A stretch of DNA of 7,764 nt from JALUUH01 sp964636675 (lineage in GTDB: Bacteria; Pseudomonadota; Gammaproteobacteria; S012-40), in contig CAZWUO010000177.1 in NCBI GenBank assembly GCA_964636675.1, forward strand, positions 1 to 7,764, given 5' to 3'. The notes under the pieces are model-generated. The model worked only from the letters and a program-made list of their open reading frames with translations, ran no database searches and was not told where the DNA came from. Shown here in pieces: positions 1-6,815 of the stretch. A program made the translations under genes and the position numbers. The first letter of the stretch is position 1; each line of letters begins with the position of its first letter.

Positions 1-107
1 CCGCCTTTAGTTTTCAGGGACACCCAGAAGCAAGCCCCGGCCCACGCGATGTCGAACCTTTGTTTAAGCAATTTGTTGCAATGATGGCAAGTCGAAGCAC
101 CCGTTAA
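1..107 (+). CDS. carA: Carbamoyl-phosphate synthetase small subunit, C-terminal end (partial)
   Basis: The 5' part lies outside the window; reading starts at base 3 and gives 34 codons before TAA at 105-107. CarA is the class I glutamine amidotransferase subunit that hydrolyses glutamine and passes ammonia to CarB for carbamoyl phosphate, the precursor of arginine and pyrimidines. The visible sequence contains FQGHPEASPGP, the conserved end of the amidotransferase domain. Its His and Glu correspond to the His353/Glu355 pair of the E. coli catalytic triad; the nucleophile Cys is upstream, out of view. The tail after it (EPLFKQFVAMMASRSTR) fits the final CarA helix. It lies 75 bp upstream of carB on the same strand and in the same reading phase. 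The identification is firm despite the short length, because the motif and the partner gene agree. Confidence 0.95.
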   Translation, partial: AFSFQGHPEASPGPRDVEPLFKQFVAMMASRSTR

Positions 108-167
108 CAATGCTTAGAAAAACAATGCTTAGAAAAACAATGCTTAGGAAAATAATGCGTAAGAAAA
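108..167 (+). repeat. 15-bp tandem repeat, four copies, in the carA-carB gap
   Basis: Four consecutive 15-bp units follow the carA stop. Units 1 (108-122) and 2 (123-137) are identical, caatgcttagaaaaa. Unit 3 (138-152) differs at one base and unit 4 (153-167) at three. The next 15 bases (168-182) up to the carB ATG may be a further decayed copy. The unit length is a multiple of three and every unit carries an ATG. These ATGs open a frame from 110 to a TGA at 197-199, encoding a 29-residue basic peptide with the repeat MLRKT. That frame differs from carB and overlaps its start by 17 bases. Whether the peptide is made is unknown. The repeat occupies most of the carA-carB spacer and could affect how ribosomes pass from carA to carB. 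Confidence 0.9.
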
Positions 168-182
168 TAAAGAAGCGAGATA

Positions 183-3100
183 ATGCCAAAACGTTCTGAT
201 TTAAAAAGTATTTTAATTATTGGTGCTGGCCCCATTGTCATTGGCCAAGCGTGTGAATTTGATTATTCGGGTGCCCAGGCTTGCAAAGCCTTAAGGGAAG
301 AGGGTTATAAAGTTATTCTCATTAACTCCAATCCCGCAACGATAATGACGGATCCTGAGACGGCAGATGTTGTGTACATCGAACCTATTCATTGGAAAAC
401 AGTGGCAAAGATCATTGAAAAAGAACGCCCCGATGCTTTGCTGCCCACCATGGGGGGGCAAACAGCGTTAAATTGCGCGTTAGACCTGGTGGCCAATGGC
501 GTATTAGAAAAATACCAGGTTGAAATGATCGGTGCTTCTAAAGATGCCATTGATAAAGCGGAAGATCGCGAGCGATTTCGCCAGGCAATGACTAATATAG
601 GGCTTGCTACACCGAACTCATTAATCGCACACACGCTGGAAGAAGCAGAATATGCACTGACTAAGATAGGCTATCCAACGATTATTAGGCCTTCTTTTAC
701 CATGGGCGGTAGTGGCGGTGGCATTGCCTATAACCATGAAGAATTTGTCGAAATATGTGAGCGAGGTTTAGATCTTTCTCCCACGAATGAGCTGTTGATT
801 GAAGAGTCCGTATTAGGTTGGAAAGAATATGAAATGGAAGTGGTGCGTGACCACAAAGACAACTGTATTATTATTTGCTCGATAGAAAACCTAGACCCGA
901 TGGGGGTACATACGGGAGATTCTATTACCGTTGCACCTGCCCAGACTTTAACCGATAAAGAGTACCAAATCATGCGTGATGCATCCTTAGCGGTGTTACG
1001 TGAAATTGGCGTTGATACGGGTGGTTCCAATGTTCAGTTTGCGGTTAATCCTGATAATGGTGCAATGATTGTGATTGAGATGAATCCTCGTGTGTCACGT
1101 TCTTCTGCGTTGGCTTCTAAGGCGACGGGTTTTCCGATTGCCAAAGTAGCAGCTAAATTGGCCGTTGGATTTACCCTTGATGAGCTGAGCAATGAGATAA
1201 CCGGAGGCAGCACTCCTGCTTCTTTCGAACCGTCGATCGATTATGTGGTTACCAAAATCCCACGTTTTACGTTTGAGAAATTTCCCAATGCTGACGCATC
1301 CCTAACGACGCAAATGAAATCAGTCGGAGAGGTGATGGCGATTGGTCGGACTTTGCAAGAATCATTGCAAAAAGCGATGCGTGGATTAGAGACGGGGAAA
1401 TATGGTTTTGATGAAATTGTCGATTTAAATGACGAAAATTTGAAGGGAATCATTCGGCATGAACTCGCGGTACCGGGGCCTGAGCGACTCTGGTATGTCG
1501 GTGATGCATTCCGTGCAGGATTTACCGTTGAAGATGTGTTTAAACACTCAAAAATTGATCCGTGGTTCTTGGTACAAATTGAAGATTTAATTAACACAGA
1601 AACCAGAATAAAAGAACTCTCTCTTAGAAGTATAGACGCCAAAGAATTATTTGGTTTAAAACGTAAAGGTTTTTCTGATAAGCGGCTTGCGGTCTTATTA
1701 GGTTCATCCGAAAATGACGTTAGAAAGTACCGGCATGAATTGGGTATTAAGCCGGTATACAAACGTGTAGATTCATGTGCTGCTGAGTTTTCTACTGCAA
1801 CTGCCTATATGTATTCCACTTACGAAGAAGAATGTGAGTCACGTCCGAGTAATGAGAAAAAAATCTTAGTATTGGGAGGTGGCCCTAACAGAATCGGGCA
1901 AGGCATTGAGTTTGATTATTGTTGTGTGCATGCGGCGTTTGCTCTGCGTGAAGATGGTTATGAAACAATAATGTTAAATTGCAATCCGGAAACGGTGTCT
2001 ACGGATTATGATACGTCAGACCGTTTGTATTTTGAACCATTGACCTTAGAAGATGTATTAGAAGTTATCTCAGTAGAACAACCCGAAGGCGTCATTGTAC
2101 AGTATGGTGGACAAACTCCTCTCAAACTTGCGCGGGACTTAGAAGCTGCGGGTGCACCTATTATTGGAACTTCACCCGATGCAATCGATAAGGCCGAAGA
2201 CCGCGAACGATTTCAGAAAATGATTACCAAACTGGGTTTGAAGCAACCGCCAAACGCGACTGCGCGTACCGTTGATGAAGCAAAAGTTTTAGCGCGAGAT
2301 ATCGGATATCCTTTGGTCGTACGTCCTTCTTATGTTCTCGGTGGACGGGCGATGGAAATTATATACAGCGAAGAGGACTTGCAGCGTTATATGCGAGAAG
2401 CAGTTTCAGTATCCAATGATTCTCCGGTGTTACTGGATCGATTCCTCGATGACGCGATGGAGTTGGATGTGGACGCCATTTGTGACGGCGACGAAGTATT
2501 TATTGGTGGTATTATGCAACATATCGAGCAAGCAGGAGTGCATTCTGGAGATTCAGCATGTTCTTTACCGCCTTATTCATTATCCAAAGAACTCCAGCAG
2601 CGCATCAGCGAGCAAGTGAGTCTTATGGCCAAGGATCTTGGTGTCATCGGGCTGATGAATACACAGTTTGCAGTTAAGGGTGATGATATTTATATTATTG
2701 AAGTAAATCCTCGTGCATCGCGTACGGTTCCATTTGTGTCTAAAGCGGTGGGTTTACCGCTGGCAAAAATTGCTGCGCGCTGTATGGCAGGGCAAAAAAT
2801 TTCTGATTTAGATTTAAGCTCGATCTCTATACCGAGTTATTTCTCGGTGAAAGAAGCGGTGTTCCCCTTCGCAAAATTTTCCGGGATTGATCCGATATTA
2901 GGGCCTGAGATGAAATCCACAGGTGAAGTGATGGGGGTAGGGAGGACCTTCGGTGAGGCTTTTGCGAAAGCTCAGCTTGGTGCGGGTGTTAATTTACCCA
3001 AAACTGGATTAGCTTTTATCAGCGCAAAAGATAGCGACAAACCCGTTGCGATTGAAGTCGCTCGCGATTTGATTGCGCTGGGTTTTAAAATACTCGCAAC

Positions 3101-3401
3101 CAACGGCACTTCTGAAGCATTTACAGATGCCGGTATAGAAAATGAACGAGTGAAAAAAGTGACAGAAGGCAGACCACATATTGTGGATCGGGTTAAAAAT
3201 GATGAAATAAGTTTAATCATAAACACCGCGCAAACAAAGCAAGCTATTGAGGACTCGGTAGAAATAAGACGAGCCGCTTTACGCCATAAGGTAACCTATG
3301 CGACTACAATAGCAGGAGCGCATGCCACTTGTGAAGCGCTTAAATGTCTGCACCAAACAGACGTCACTAGTCTGCAAGATTTACATAAGGAGTTACATTA
3401 A
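183..3401 (+). CDS. carB: Carbamoyl-phosphate synthetase large subunit
   Basis: CarB makes carbamoyl phosphate from bicarbonate, ammonia (from CarA) and two ATP, feeding arginine and pyrimidine synthesis in the cytoplasm. It is 1072 residues, one fewer than E. coli CarB, so full length. Both homologous ATP-grasp halves are visible. The first starts with GAGPIVIGQACEFDYSGAQA near residue 14 and has E299/N301/R303 in EMNPRVSRSS. The second starts with GGGPNRIGQGIEFDYC near 560 and has E840/N842 in EVNPRASR. The segment between them (about 400-550) is the oligomerisation domain. The C-terminal methylglyoxal-synthase-like domain (from about 936) carries TNGT, with T973 and T976 matching the E. 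coli UMP/IMP-site Thr974/Thr977, so allosteric control looks intact. The ATG at 183 matches the family N-terminus (MPKRSDLKSILIIGAGP). The Shine-Dalgarno sequence is weak (GAAG/GCGAG about 5-10 bases upstream), so coupling to carA is likely. No damage is seen. Confidence 0.99.
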   Translation: MPKRSDLKSILIIGAGPIVIGQACEFDYSGAQACKALREEGYKVILINSNPATIMTDPETADVVYIEPIHWKTVAKIIEKERPDALLPTMGGQTALNCALDLVANGVLEKYQVEMIGASKDAIDKAEDRERFRQAMTNIGLATPNSLIAHTLEEAEYALTKIGYPTIIRPSFTMGGSGGGIAYNHEEFVEICERGLDLSPTNELLIEESVLGWKEYEMEVVRDHKDNCIIICSIENLDPMGVHTGDSITVAPAQTLTDKEYQIMRDASLAVLREIGVDTGGSNVQFAVNPDNGAMIVIEMNPRVSRSSALASKATGFPIAKVAAKLAVGFTLDELSNEITGGSTPASFEPSIDYVVTKIPRFTFEKFPNADASLTTQMKSVGEVMAIGRTLQESLQKAMRGLETGKYGFDEIVDLNDENLKGIIRHELAVPGPERLWYVGDAFRAGFTVEDVFKHSKIDPWFLVQIEDLINTETRIKELSLRSIDAKELFGLKRKGFSDKRLAVLLGSSENDVRKYRHELGIKPVYKRVDSCAAEFSTATAYMYSTYEEECESRPSNEKKILVLGGGPNRIGQGIEFDYCCVHAAFALREDGYETIMLNCNPETVSTDYDTSDRLYFEPLTLEDVLEVISVEQPEGVIVQYGGQTPLKLARDLEAAGAPIIGTSPDAIDKAEDRERFQKMITKLGLKQPPNATARTVDEAKVLARDIGYPLVVRPSYVLGGRAMEIIYSEEDLQRYMREAVSVSNDSPVLLDRFLDDAMELDVDAICDGDEVFIGGIMQHIEQAGVHSGDSACSLPPYSLSKELQQRISEQVSLMAKDLGVIGLMNTQFAVKGDDIYIIEVNPRASRTVPFVSKAVGLPLAKIAARCMAGQKISDLDLSSISIPSYFSVKEAVFPFAKFSGIDPILGPEMKSTGEVMGVGRTFGEAFAKAQLGAGVNLPKTGLAFISAKDSDKPVAIEVARDLIALGFKILATNGTSEAFTDAGIENERVKKVTEGRPHIVDRVKNDEISLIINTAQTKQAIEDSVEIRRAALRHKVTYATTIAGAHATCEALKCLHQTDVTSLQDLHKELH
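3386..3393 (+). promoter_or_regulatory. Shine-Dalgarno sequence of greA inside the end of carB
   Basis: TAAGGAGT lies in the last codons of carB, with the AAGGAG core ending 8 bases before the greA ATG. It fixes the greA start at 3401, the last base of the carB stop (TAATG). This arrangement implies that carB and greA are translated from one message. Confidence 0.85.
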
Positions 3402-3877
3402 TGGTTAAACACCCTATGACAGCGAAAGGCGCAGAGATGCTACGTACAGAGTTAGTCGAACTAAAGACAAATGCCCGACCTAAAGTGATACAAGCTATCG
3501 CAGAAGCAAGAGAGCATGGTGATTTAAAAGAAAATGCTGAATATCATGCTGCGCGCGAACAGCAAGGATTTATAGAGGGTCGGATACAGGATATTGAAGG
3601 AAAATTGTCCAATGCTCAAGTCATCGATATTTCTAAGGTAGCCCCAAGCAGTCGCGTTATTTTTGGTACAACGGTATTAGTTGCAGAAGAACCCAGCGGG
3701 AATGAGATGACTTATATGATAGTCGGTGACGATGAGGCCGATATCAAGCAAGGGAAAATATCCGTTAATGCGCCTATTGCGCATGCATTAATTGGCAAGG
3801 AAGAAGGGGATGTAGTTTCCGTAAAAACACCGGGCGGAGAAAGGGAATTAGAAATCATTGAAGTGAGATATCAATAG
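3401..3877 (+). CDS. greA: Transcription elongation factor GreA (transcript cleavage factor)
   Basis: GreA enters the secondary channel of RNA polymerase and stimulates cleavage of backtracked transcripts, rescuing stalled complexes. The protein has 158 residues, the same length as E. coli GreA. The N-terminal coiled coil (about 1-75) contains IAEAREHGDLKENAEYHAAR, with the tip acidic residues D41 and E44 that help position catalytic magnesium. The C-terminal FKBP-like domain (about 80-158) contains YMIVGDDEAD, near 110, and KTPGGERELEI. The start is supported by the AAGGAG site 8 bases upstream and by MVKHPMTAKGAE aligning with the family N-terminus. It overlaps carB by one base and probably shares its message. 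The next gene is convergent, 35 bp away; I see no convincing hairpin terminator in that gap. Confidence 0.99.
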   Translation: MVKHPMTAKGAEMLRTELVELKTNARPKVIQAIAEAREHGDLKENAEYHAAREQQGFIEGRIQDIEGKLSNAQVIDISKVAPSSRVIFGTTVLVAEEPSGNEMTYMIVGDDEADIKQGKISVNAPIAHALIGKEEGDVVSVKTPGGERELEIIEVRYQ

Positions 3878-3912
3878 TTTCAATTTAACGCAGCTTACGC
3901 TCGCTAGATGAC

Positions 3913-4500
3913 TTAATCAGAGGCTCCTTCGGTGTTTATACTAACTCCGAGTGCGGCAAGCAGCTTTGCTTGATCTATTGGTTTTTGTAAACAATCTTCT
4001 GCGCCAGCTGATTTAATGCGATCAACATTTTCCTGGGTATAATAACCTGTCATCGCGATGATTTTTATGGATCGTGTTCTAGGGTCTTCTTTTAGCTGTT
4101 GACAGACAGAAAATCCATTAATACCTGGCATCATAAGGTCAAGTAATACGAAATCTGGATGAAAAGACTGTACCAAACGACCGGCTTCAAAACCATTTTC
4201 TGCGACTTCAATGACCACGTCTTCAGCAAGGTTAGCCAGTAACTCCTTAAAATAACCGCGAAGCTGAAGATCATCATCTACGACTAATATCCGCAACGAA
4301 TCATGTTGTGGTGGAAGTAAGGTAAGTCCTCTTTGCTTCGCAAAACTTTCTACTTCACGCCAGGTGAAACGCCGATGGCCACCCGGTGTGTTGAGGGCTT
4401 TTAAGAGTCCTTTTTGCGCCCACTGTCGTACCGTGACAGGTGAGACCATTAATAAATCTGCGACTTCGTTAGGTGTCAAATATCGCTTAGTTTTTGCCAT
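3913..4500 (-). CDS. MerR/excisionase-type HTH plus response-regulator receiver fusion
   Basis: A predicted DNA-binding response regulator with a reversed domain order: helix-turn-helix first, receiver last. Numbering is from the ATG at 4500. Residues 7-57 form a MerR/excisionase-like winged helix (YLTPNEVADLLMVSPVTVRQ, then a TPGGHRRF wing). Residues 70-190 form a CheY-like receiver with acidic D75/D76, phosphoacceptor D121 in LLDLMMPG, T151 in AMTG and K173 in QKP, so all key phosphorylation residues are present. The start is uncertain. The frame stays open to a GTG at 4566, with in-frame ATGs at 4521, 4512 and 4500. I prefer 4500, just before the conserved domain; a GAAGG lies about 14 bases upstream, rather far, and the stop of an upstream ORF (4502-4504) almost touches it. 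No histidine kinase is adjacent, so its partner and target genes are unknown. Confidence 0.9.
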   Translation of the reverse strand: MAKTKRYLTPNEVADLLMVSPVTVRQWAQKGLLKALNTPGGHRRFTWREVESFAKQRGLTLLPPQHDSLRILVVDDDLQLRGYFKELLANLAEDVVIEVAENGFEAGRLVQSFHPDFVLLDLMMPGINGFSVCQQLKEDPRTRSIKIIAMTGYYTQENVDRIKSAGAEDCLQKPIDQAKLLAALGVSINTEGASD

Positions 4501-4501
4501 T

Positions 4502-4816
4502 TTAGCTGACATTACCTTCATATATATTACGGCAGGCGGTGCTATTACTATGCCAGTGTAAAACACATAAATGAACCAAACCTGTTAAACGGCTTAAGAC
4601 AGCGTTAACCGTTAATTGTCGTTGATTAGCCATGAATAGGAAACAAATATATTGATAATGCGCCGCAATATTCCCGTGTAATATTGCTTTGAATTTCATG
4701 TGTCTGTTTTTAGCAACAGGTCGACAAACCGATAAATTCCCCAACATTCGAAAAACTTTAGAATAAGTCCTTGAATAATAGGACGTAAATATTTGAAGAT
4801 GTATTACAGTTTCCAT
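4502..4816 (-). CDS. Possible small protein of unknown function (doubtful ORF)
   Basis: This 104-codon ORF lies just upstream of the HTH-receiver gene on the same strand. In its favour, an AAGGA site sits 8 bases before its ATG, and its TAA is separated by one base from the preferred ATG of the next gene, a typical coupled arrangement. Against it, I recognise no domain. The composition (many His, Cys, Tyr, Arg, with a CVLHWH cluster near the end) looks like translated non-coding DNA, and a perfect inverted repeat lies within it. No signal peptide or clear membrane helix is evident. It could be a real coupled leader gene or merely the 5' untranslated region of the regulator. Confidence 0.3.
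   Translation of the reverse strand: METVIHLQIFTSYYSRTYSKVFRMLGNLSVCRPVAKNRHMKFKAILHGNIAAHYQYICFLFMANQRQLTVNAVLSRLTGLVHLCVLHWHSNSTACRNIYEGNVS
4665..4687. repeat. Perfect 8-bp inverted repeat with 7-base spacer
   Basis: GCAATATT at 4665-4672 is repeated in inverted form, AATATTGC, at 4680-4687. On the plus strand it is followed by TTTGAATTT, a poor U-tract, so a terminator is unlikely. It could be a protein-binding operator upstream of the HTH-receiver gene or a hairpin in its leader. The sequence alone does not decide. Confidence 0.5.
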
Positions 4817-4824
4817 TTAGGAAA

Positions 4825-4829
4825 TCCTT
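4825..4829 (-). promoter_or_regulatory. Shine-Dalgarno-like AAGGA before the doubtful 104-codon ORF
   Basis: Read on the minus strand, AAAAAGGA is followed by 8 bases and then the ATG at 4816. The spacing is ideal, but the significance depends on whether the ORF is expressed. Confidence 0.35.
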
Positions 4830-4953
4830 TTTATTTAAACCGGCATCCGCGTCTTAATATACCTATCATTTACTATCGAACATACAAGAATAATTCTAAA
4901 GGAAGAATACGTTAAAACCGATATTATCGATGAAAAGCTTTGCAATCTGTTGC

Positions 4954-4980
4954 TGAATTCATGGGTGGTGATGCCGATTA
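4954..4980 (+). promoter_or_regulatory. Weak sigma-28-like (flagellar/chemotaxis) promoter candidate
   Basis: GCCGATTA at 4973-4980 matches 7 of 8 bases of the FliA -10 consensus GCCGATAA. Exactly 11 bases upstream is TGAATTCA, which matches only 4 of 8 bases of the -35 consensus TAAAGTTT. Sigma-28 control would suit the chemoreceptor gene that starts about 170 bases downstream. The poor -35 and long leader make this tentative. Confidence 0.2.
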
Positions 4981-5150
4981 TAGTCGGATCAAATGCTTGT
5001 GGGTCATAGGGTCATTAAGTTAAGTGAATGGCAGCGCGATATTTTAGATAACTATTTGTTGCTAACAGGTGCAATACCGTAAAGGCTAAAGTTGGTGTGT
5101 ACATTGGTTTGTGGGTAACGATACGCGGGTAATTTACGAATACACAGAAC

Positions 5151-6356
5151 ATGACTACAATCTACAACAAACGAGATATCATCCAACAAAACTGGTTATT
5201 TTTCCTCGCTATTCCAATAGTGCTCGCCATTGTATCGATTGGGTCTCATGTCATCGTAACCGTTGCAGCTTCAATTATATTATTGTTATTGGGTTTTTTT
5301 CTCTTTAGCAAACAGCAAAAAAACATCGTTAAGCAACTCGAAGATTTTACCCATCAAAAAGATAATTCTTTAGGTCTATTATCCGATTTTCTATTATCGA
5401 GCAATAATGCGTTTAGCGCACAAGTTGACGAAGTAGAAGATTGTCTTAAGCAAATTCAAGATTTAATATCGGATGCGATTGTTGGACTACTTTCAAGTTT
5501 TCAAGGCCTTGAGGGCCAGTCTAGAGAACAAGAAGAAATGGTCACCGGACTGATCGATCGAATATCCGAGGATTCAGGCGGTGGTGTCAATATCCATGAG
5601 TTTACCAAAGAGGCTGCTGAATTAATCGAGCAATTTGTAGAAAATATATTAGCGATGAGTAAGGGCAGTACGGATCTGGTGACAGCCATGGACGATGTCA
5701 GCGGCCAAATTTCATCGGTTGAAAAACTGTTAATGGAAATTGATGGAATCAGTGAGCAGACTAATCTATTAGCTCTGAATGCCGCAATAGAAGCGGCGAG
5801 GGCAGGTGAGGCGGGCCGAGGGTTTGCAGTCGTTGCGGAAGAAGTGAGAACACTATCGCAACGAAGTAATCAGTTTAGCGATCAAATCCGGTCGCAAATT
5901 GGAAATACTCGATCAACAGTGGATGGGGCGAGTCAAATTATCGGGCAAATGGCTTCCAGAGATTTGACGATGACATTAAGTTCTAAAGATCGAGTCTCTG
6001 TGATGATGGAAGATGTAAAGGTTTTAAACCAAGAAATGGAAGTTAAGCTGAATAGTGTTTCGGATATTTCCGAAAAAATAAGTGCGGATGTTGGCGTGGC
6101 TGTCAGATCGTTGCAATTTGAAGACATGGTAAACCAGCTGATTACTCACATAATTAACAAAACAAGTAATATTAAAGAATATTTAGAAACTTCAAACCTG
6201 GATGTTAATCAGACGAAACGTGAAAGTAATGGGAATGATAACTGCAATCAGTTGCTTACATCCGTATCCAATAATGTCACTTCGATATTATGCAGGGATA
6301 CACATAACCCAATTTCTCAGACTGAAATGGGTGATGGAGAAGTCGATTTATTTTAG
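5151..6356 (+). CDS. Methyl-accepting chemotaxis-like receptor without sensor domain, with CheZ-like C-terminal motif
   Basis: A 401-residue inner-membrane chemoreceptor-like protein. Two hydrophobic segments (about 15-30 and 33-52) are separated by only a few residues, so there is no periplasmic ligand domain, and I see no HAMP domain. A long helical cytoplasmic part follows, with the conserved receptor hairpin tip at about 197-240 (ISEQTNLLALNAAIEAARAG, then GRGFAVVAEEVRTLS), the region that contacts CheA and CheW. Residues 320-331 read SLQFEDMVNQLI; D325 and Q329 have the spacing of the CheZ catalytic pair Asp143/Gln147. A polar linker (about 348-390) leads to the C-terminus GDGEVDLF. An adaptation-enzyme pentapeptide of the NWETF type is absent. 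The ATG at 5151 is the first in-frame start after a TAA at 5133-5135; its Shine-Dalgarno sequence is poor. A receiver gene follows 27 bp downstream. The receptor identity is firm; the phosphatase idea is inference. Confidence 0.93.
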   Translation: MTTIYNKRDIIQQNWLFFLAIPIVLAIVSIGSHVIVTVAASIILLLLGFFLFSKQQKNIVKQLEDFTHQKDNSLGLLSDFLLSSNNAFSAQVDEVEDCLKQIQDLISDAIVGLLSSFQGLEGQSREQEEMVTGLIDRISEDSGGGVNIHEFTKEAAELIEQFVENILAMSKGSTDLVTAMDDVSGQISSVEKLLMEIDGISEQTNLLALNAAIEAARAGEAGRGFAVVAEEVRTLSQRSNQFSDQIRSQIGNTRSTVDGASQIIGQMASRDLTMTLSSKDRVSVMMEDVKVLNQEMEVKLNSVSDISEKISADVGVAVRSLQFEDMVNQLITHIINKTSNIKEYLETSNLDVNQTKRESNGNDNCNQLLTSVSNNVTSILCRDTHNPISQTEMGDGEVDLF

Positions 6357-6370
6357 CAATATTAATTGAT

Positions 6371-6375
6371 AAGGA
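6371..6375 (+). promoter_or_regulatory. Shine-Dalgarno sequence of the receiver gene
   Basis: AAGGA lies 8 bases before the ATG at 6384 and supports that start. It sits in the 27-bp gap after the receptor gene, which contains no terminator-like hairpin, consistent with a shared message. Confidence 0.75.
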
Positions 6376-6383
6376 AACGTTAA

Positions 6384-6794
6384 ATGACAATGAAAAACGA
6401 TGAAAATGAGAAAGTCAATCTTCTTATCGTTGATGATGATGATTCGGTGAGGGTTTTGCTCAAAGAAATGTTGAACACGAATGAATATAATATTCAGGAA
6501 GCGATTGATGGTGAACAAGCTTGGAATAAAATTGAGGAATTTCCGGTAAACTTGGTGATTACTGATTTAGTTATGCCGAATACGAACGGCATAGATTTGA
6601 TTATGAAACTACGCAAGACATATCCCGATGTTGCAATATTGGCGATTTCTGGAGGTGGTGGGGTCACTGGTCGTTACGATTATCTTCCGGTAGCTAAGCT
6701 GCTAGGTGTGGGGGATATCTTGCAAAAACCATTTAGCGCGAGTGATTTGCGAGGTAAAGTGACCGAGATACTCGAAAGCAGCTCGTATTCCTGA
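6384..6794 (+). CDS. Single-domain response regulator (CheY-like receiver)
   Basis: A 136-residue stand-alone receiver domain with no output domain, so it should act by protein contact or as a phosphate relay or sink. All the key residues are visible: acidic D17-D20 (LLIVDDDDSV), phosphoacceptor D61 in VITDLVMPNTNG, S89 in AISGGGG and K115 in LQKPF. The stretch SGGGGVTGRYDYLPVAKLLG between beta-4 and beta-5 is longer and more glycine-rich than in classical CheY and resembles receivers found next to hybrid kinases. It follows the chemoreceptor gene by 27 bp with a good ribosome site and precedes the GAF-PAS gene by 21 bp in the same reading phase. The context suggests phosphorylation by a kinase coupled to the receptor or to the downstream sensor, and possibly dephosphorylation by the receptor's CheZ-like segment. 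Whether it drives motility is not shown. Confidence 0.93.
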   Translation: MTMKNDENEKVNLLIVDDDDSVRVLLKEMLNTNEYNIQEAIDGEQAWNKIEEFPVNLVITDLVMPNTNGIDLIMKLRKTYPDVAILAISGGGGVTGRYDYLPVAKLLGVGDILQKPFSASDLRGKVTEILESSSYS

Positions 6795-6815
6795 GATTCG
6801 TTAATAGTCTATGTT

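Larger units (their letters stand above)
4567..5150. other. Divergent intergenic region without a clear gene
   Basis: About 580 bases separate the start of the minus-strand regulator from the start of the plus-strand chemoreceptor gene, so both promoters should lie here. Apart from the doubtful 104-codon ORF on the minus strand, I find no convincing gene. On the plus strand there is only a 29-codon ORF (4993-5082) without a good ribosome site. Notable structures are the inverted repeat at 4665-4687, a short stem (GTCCT/AGGAC) at 4767-4784 and a near-palindrome at 4974-4987. I see no tRNA, riboswitch or mobile-element signature. The length is large for a compact genome, so a small RNA or a decayed gene is possible. 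Confidence 0.6.

Noticed and set aside
389..3226. Several long ORFs on the minus strand and one on the plus strand inside carB
   Set aside because: They lie entirely within the strongly conserved carB frame, have no recognisable domains, and are out-of-frame or antisense shadows.
3878..3912. Possible terminator between the convergent greA and HTH-receiver genes
   Set aside because: The 35-bp gap has no stable GC-rich stem followed by a T-run on either strand.
4810..4836. Short stem TTTCC/GGAAA followed by TCCTTTTTATTT, resembling a terminator
   Set aside because: A five-pair, mostly A-T stem is too weak, and no plus-strand gene ends just upstream.
4993..5082. 29-codon plus-strand ORF whose product looks vaguely protein-like (VIKLSEWQRDILDNYLLL)
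   Set aside because: It has no Shine-Dalgarno sequence, no recognised family and is too short to judge; it could be a gene remnant but nothing else supports it.
5111..5308. 65-codon plus-strand ORF overlapping the start of the receptor gene
   Set aside because: It is in another frame over a clear receptor N-terminus with membrane helices, and its product has no recognisable feature.
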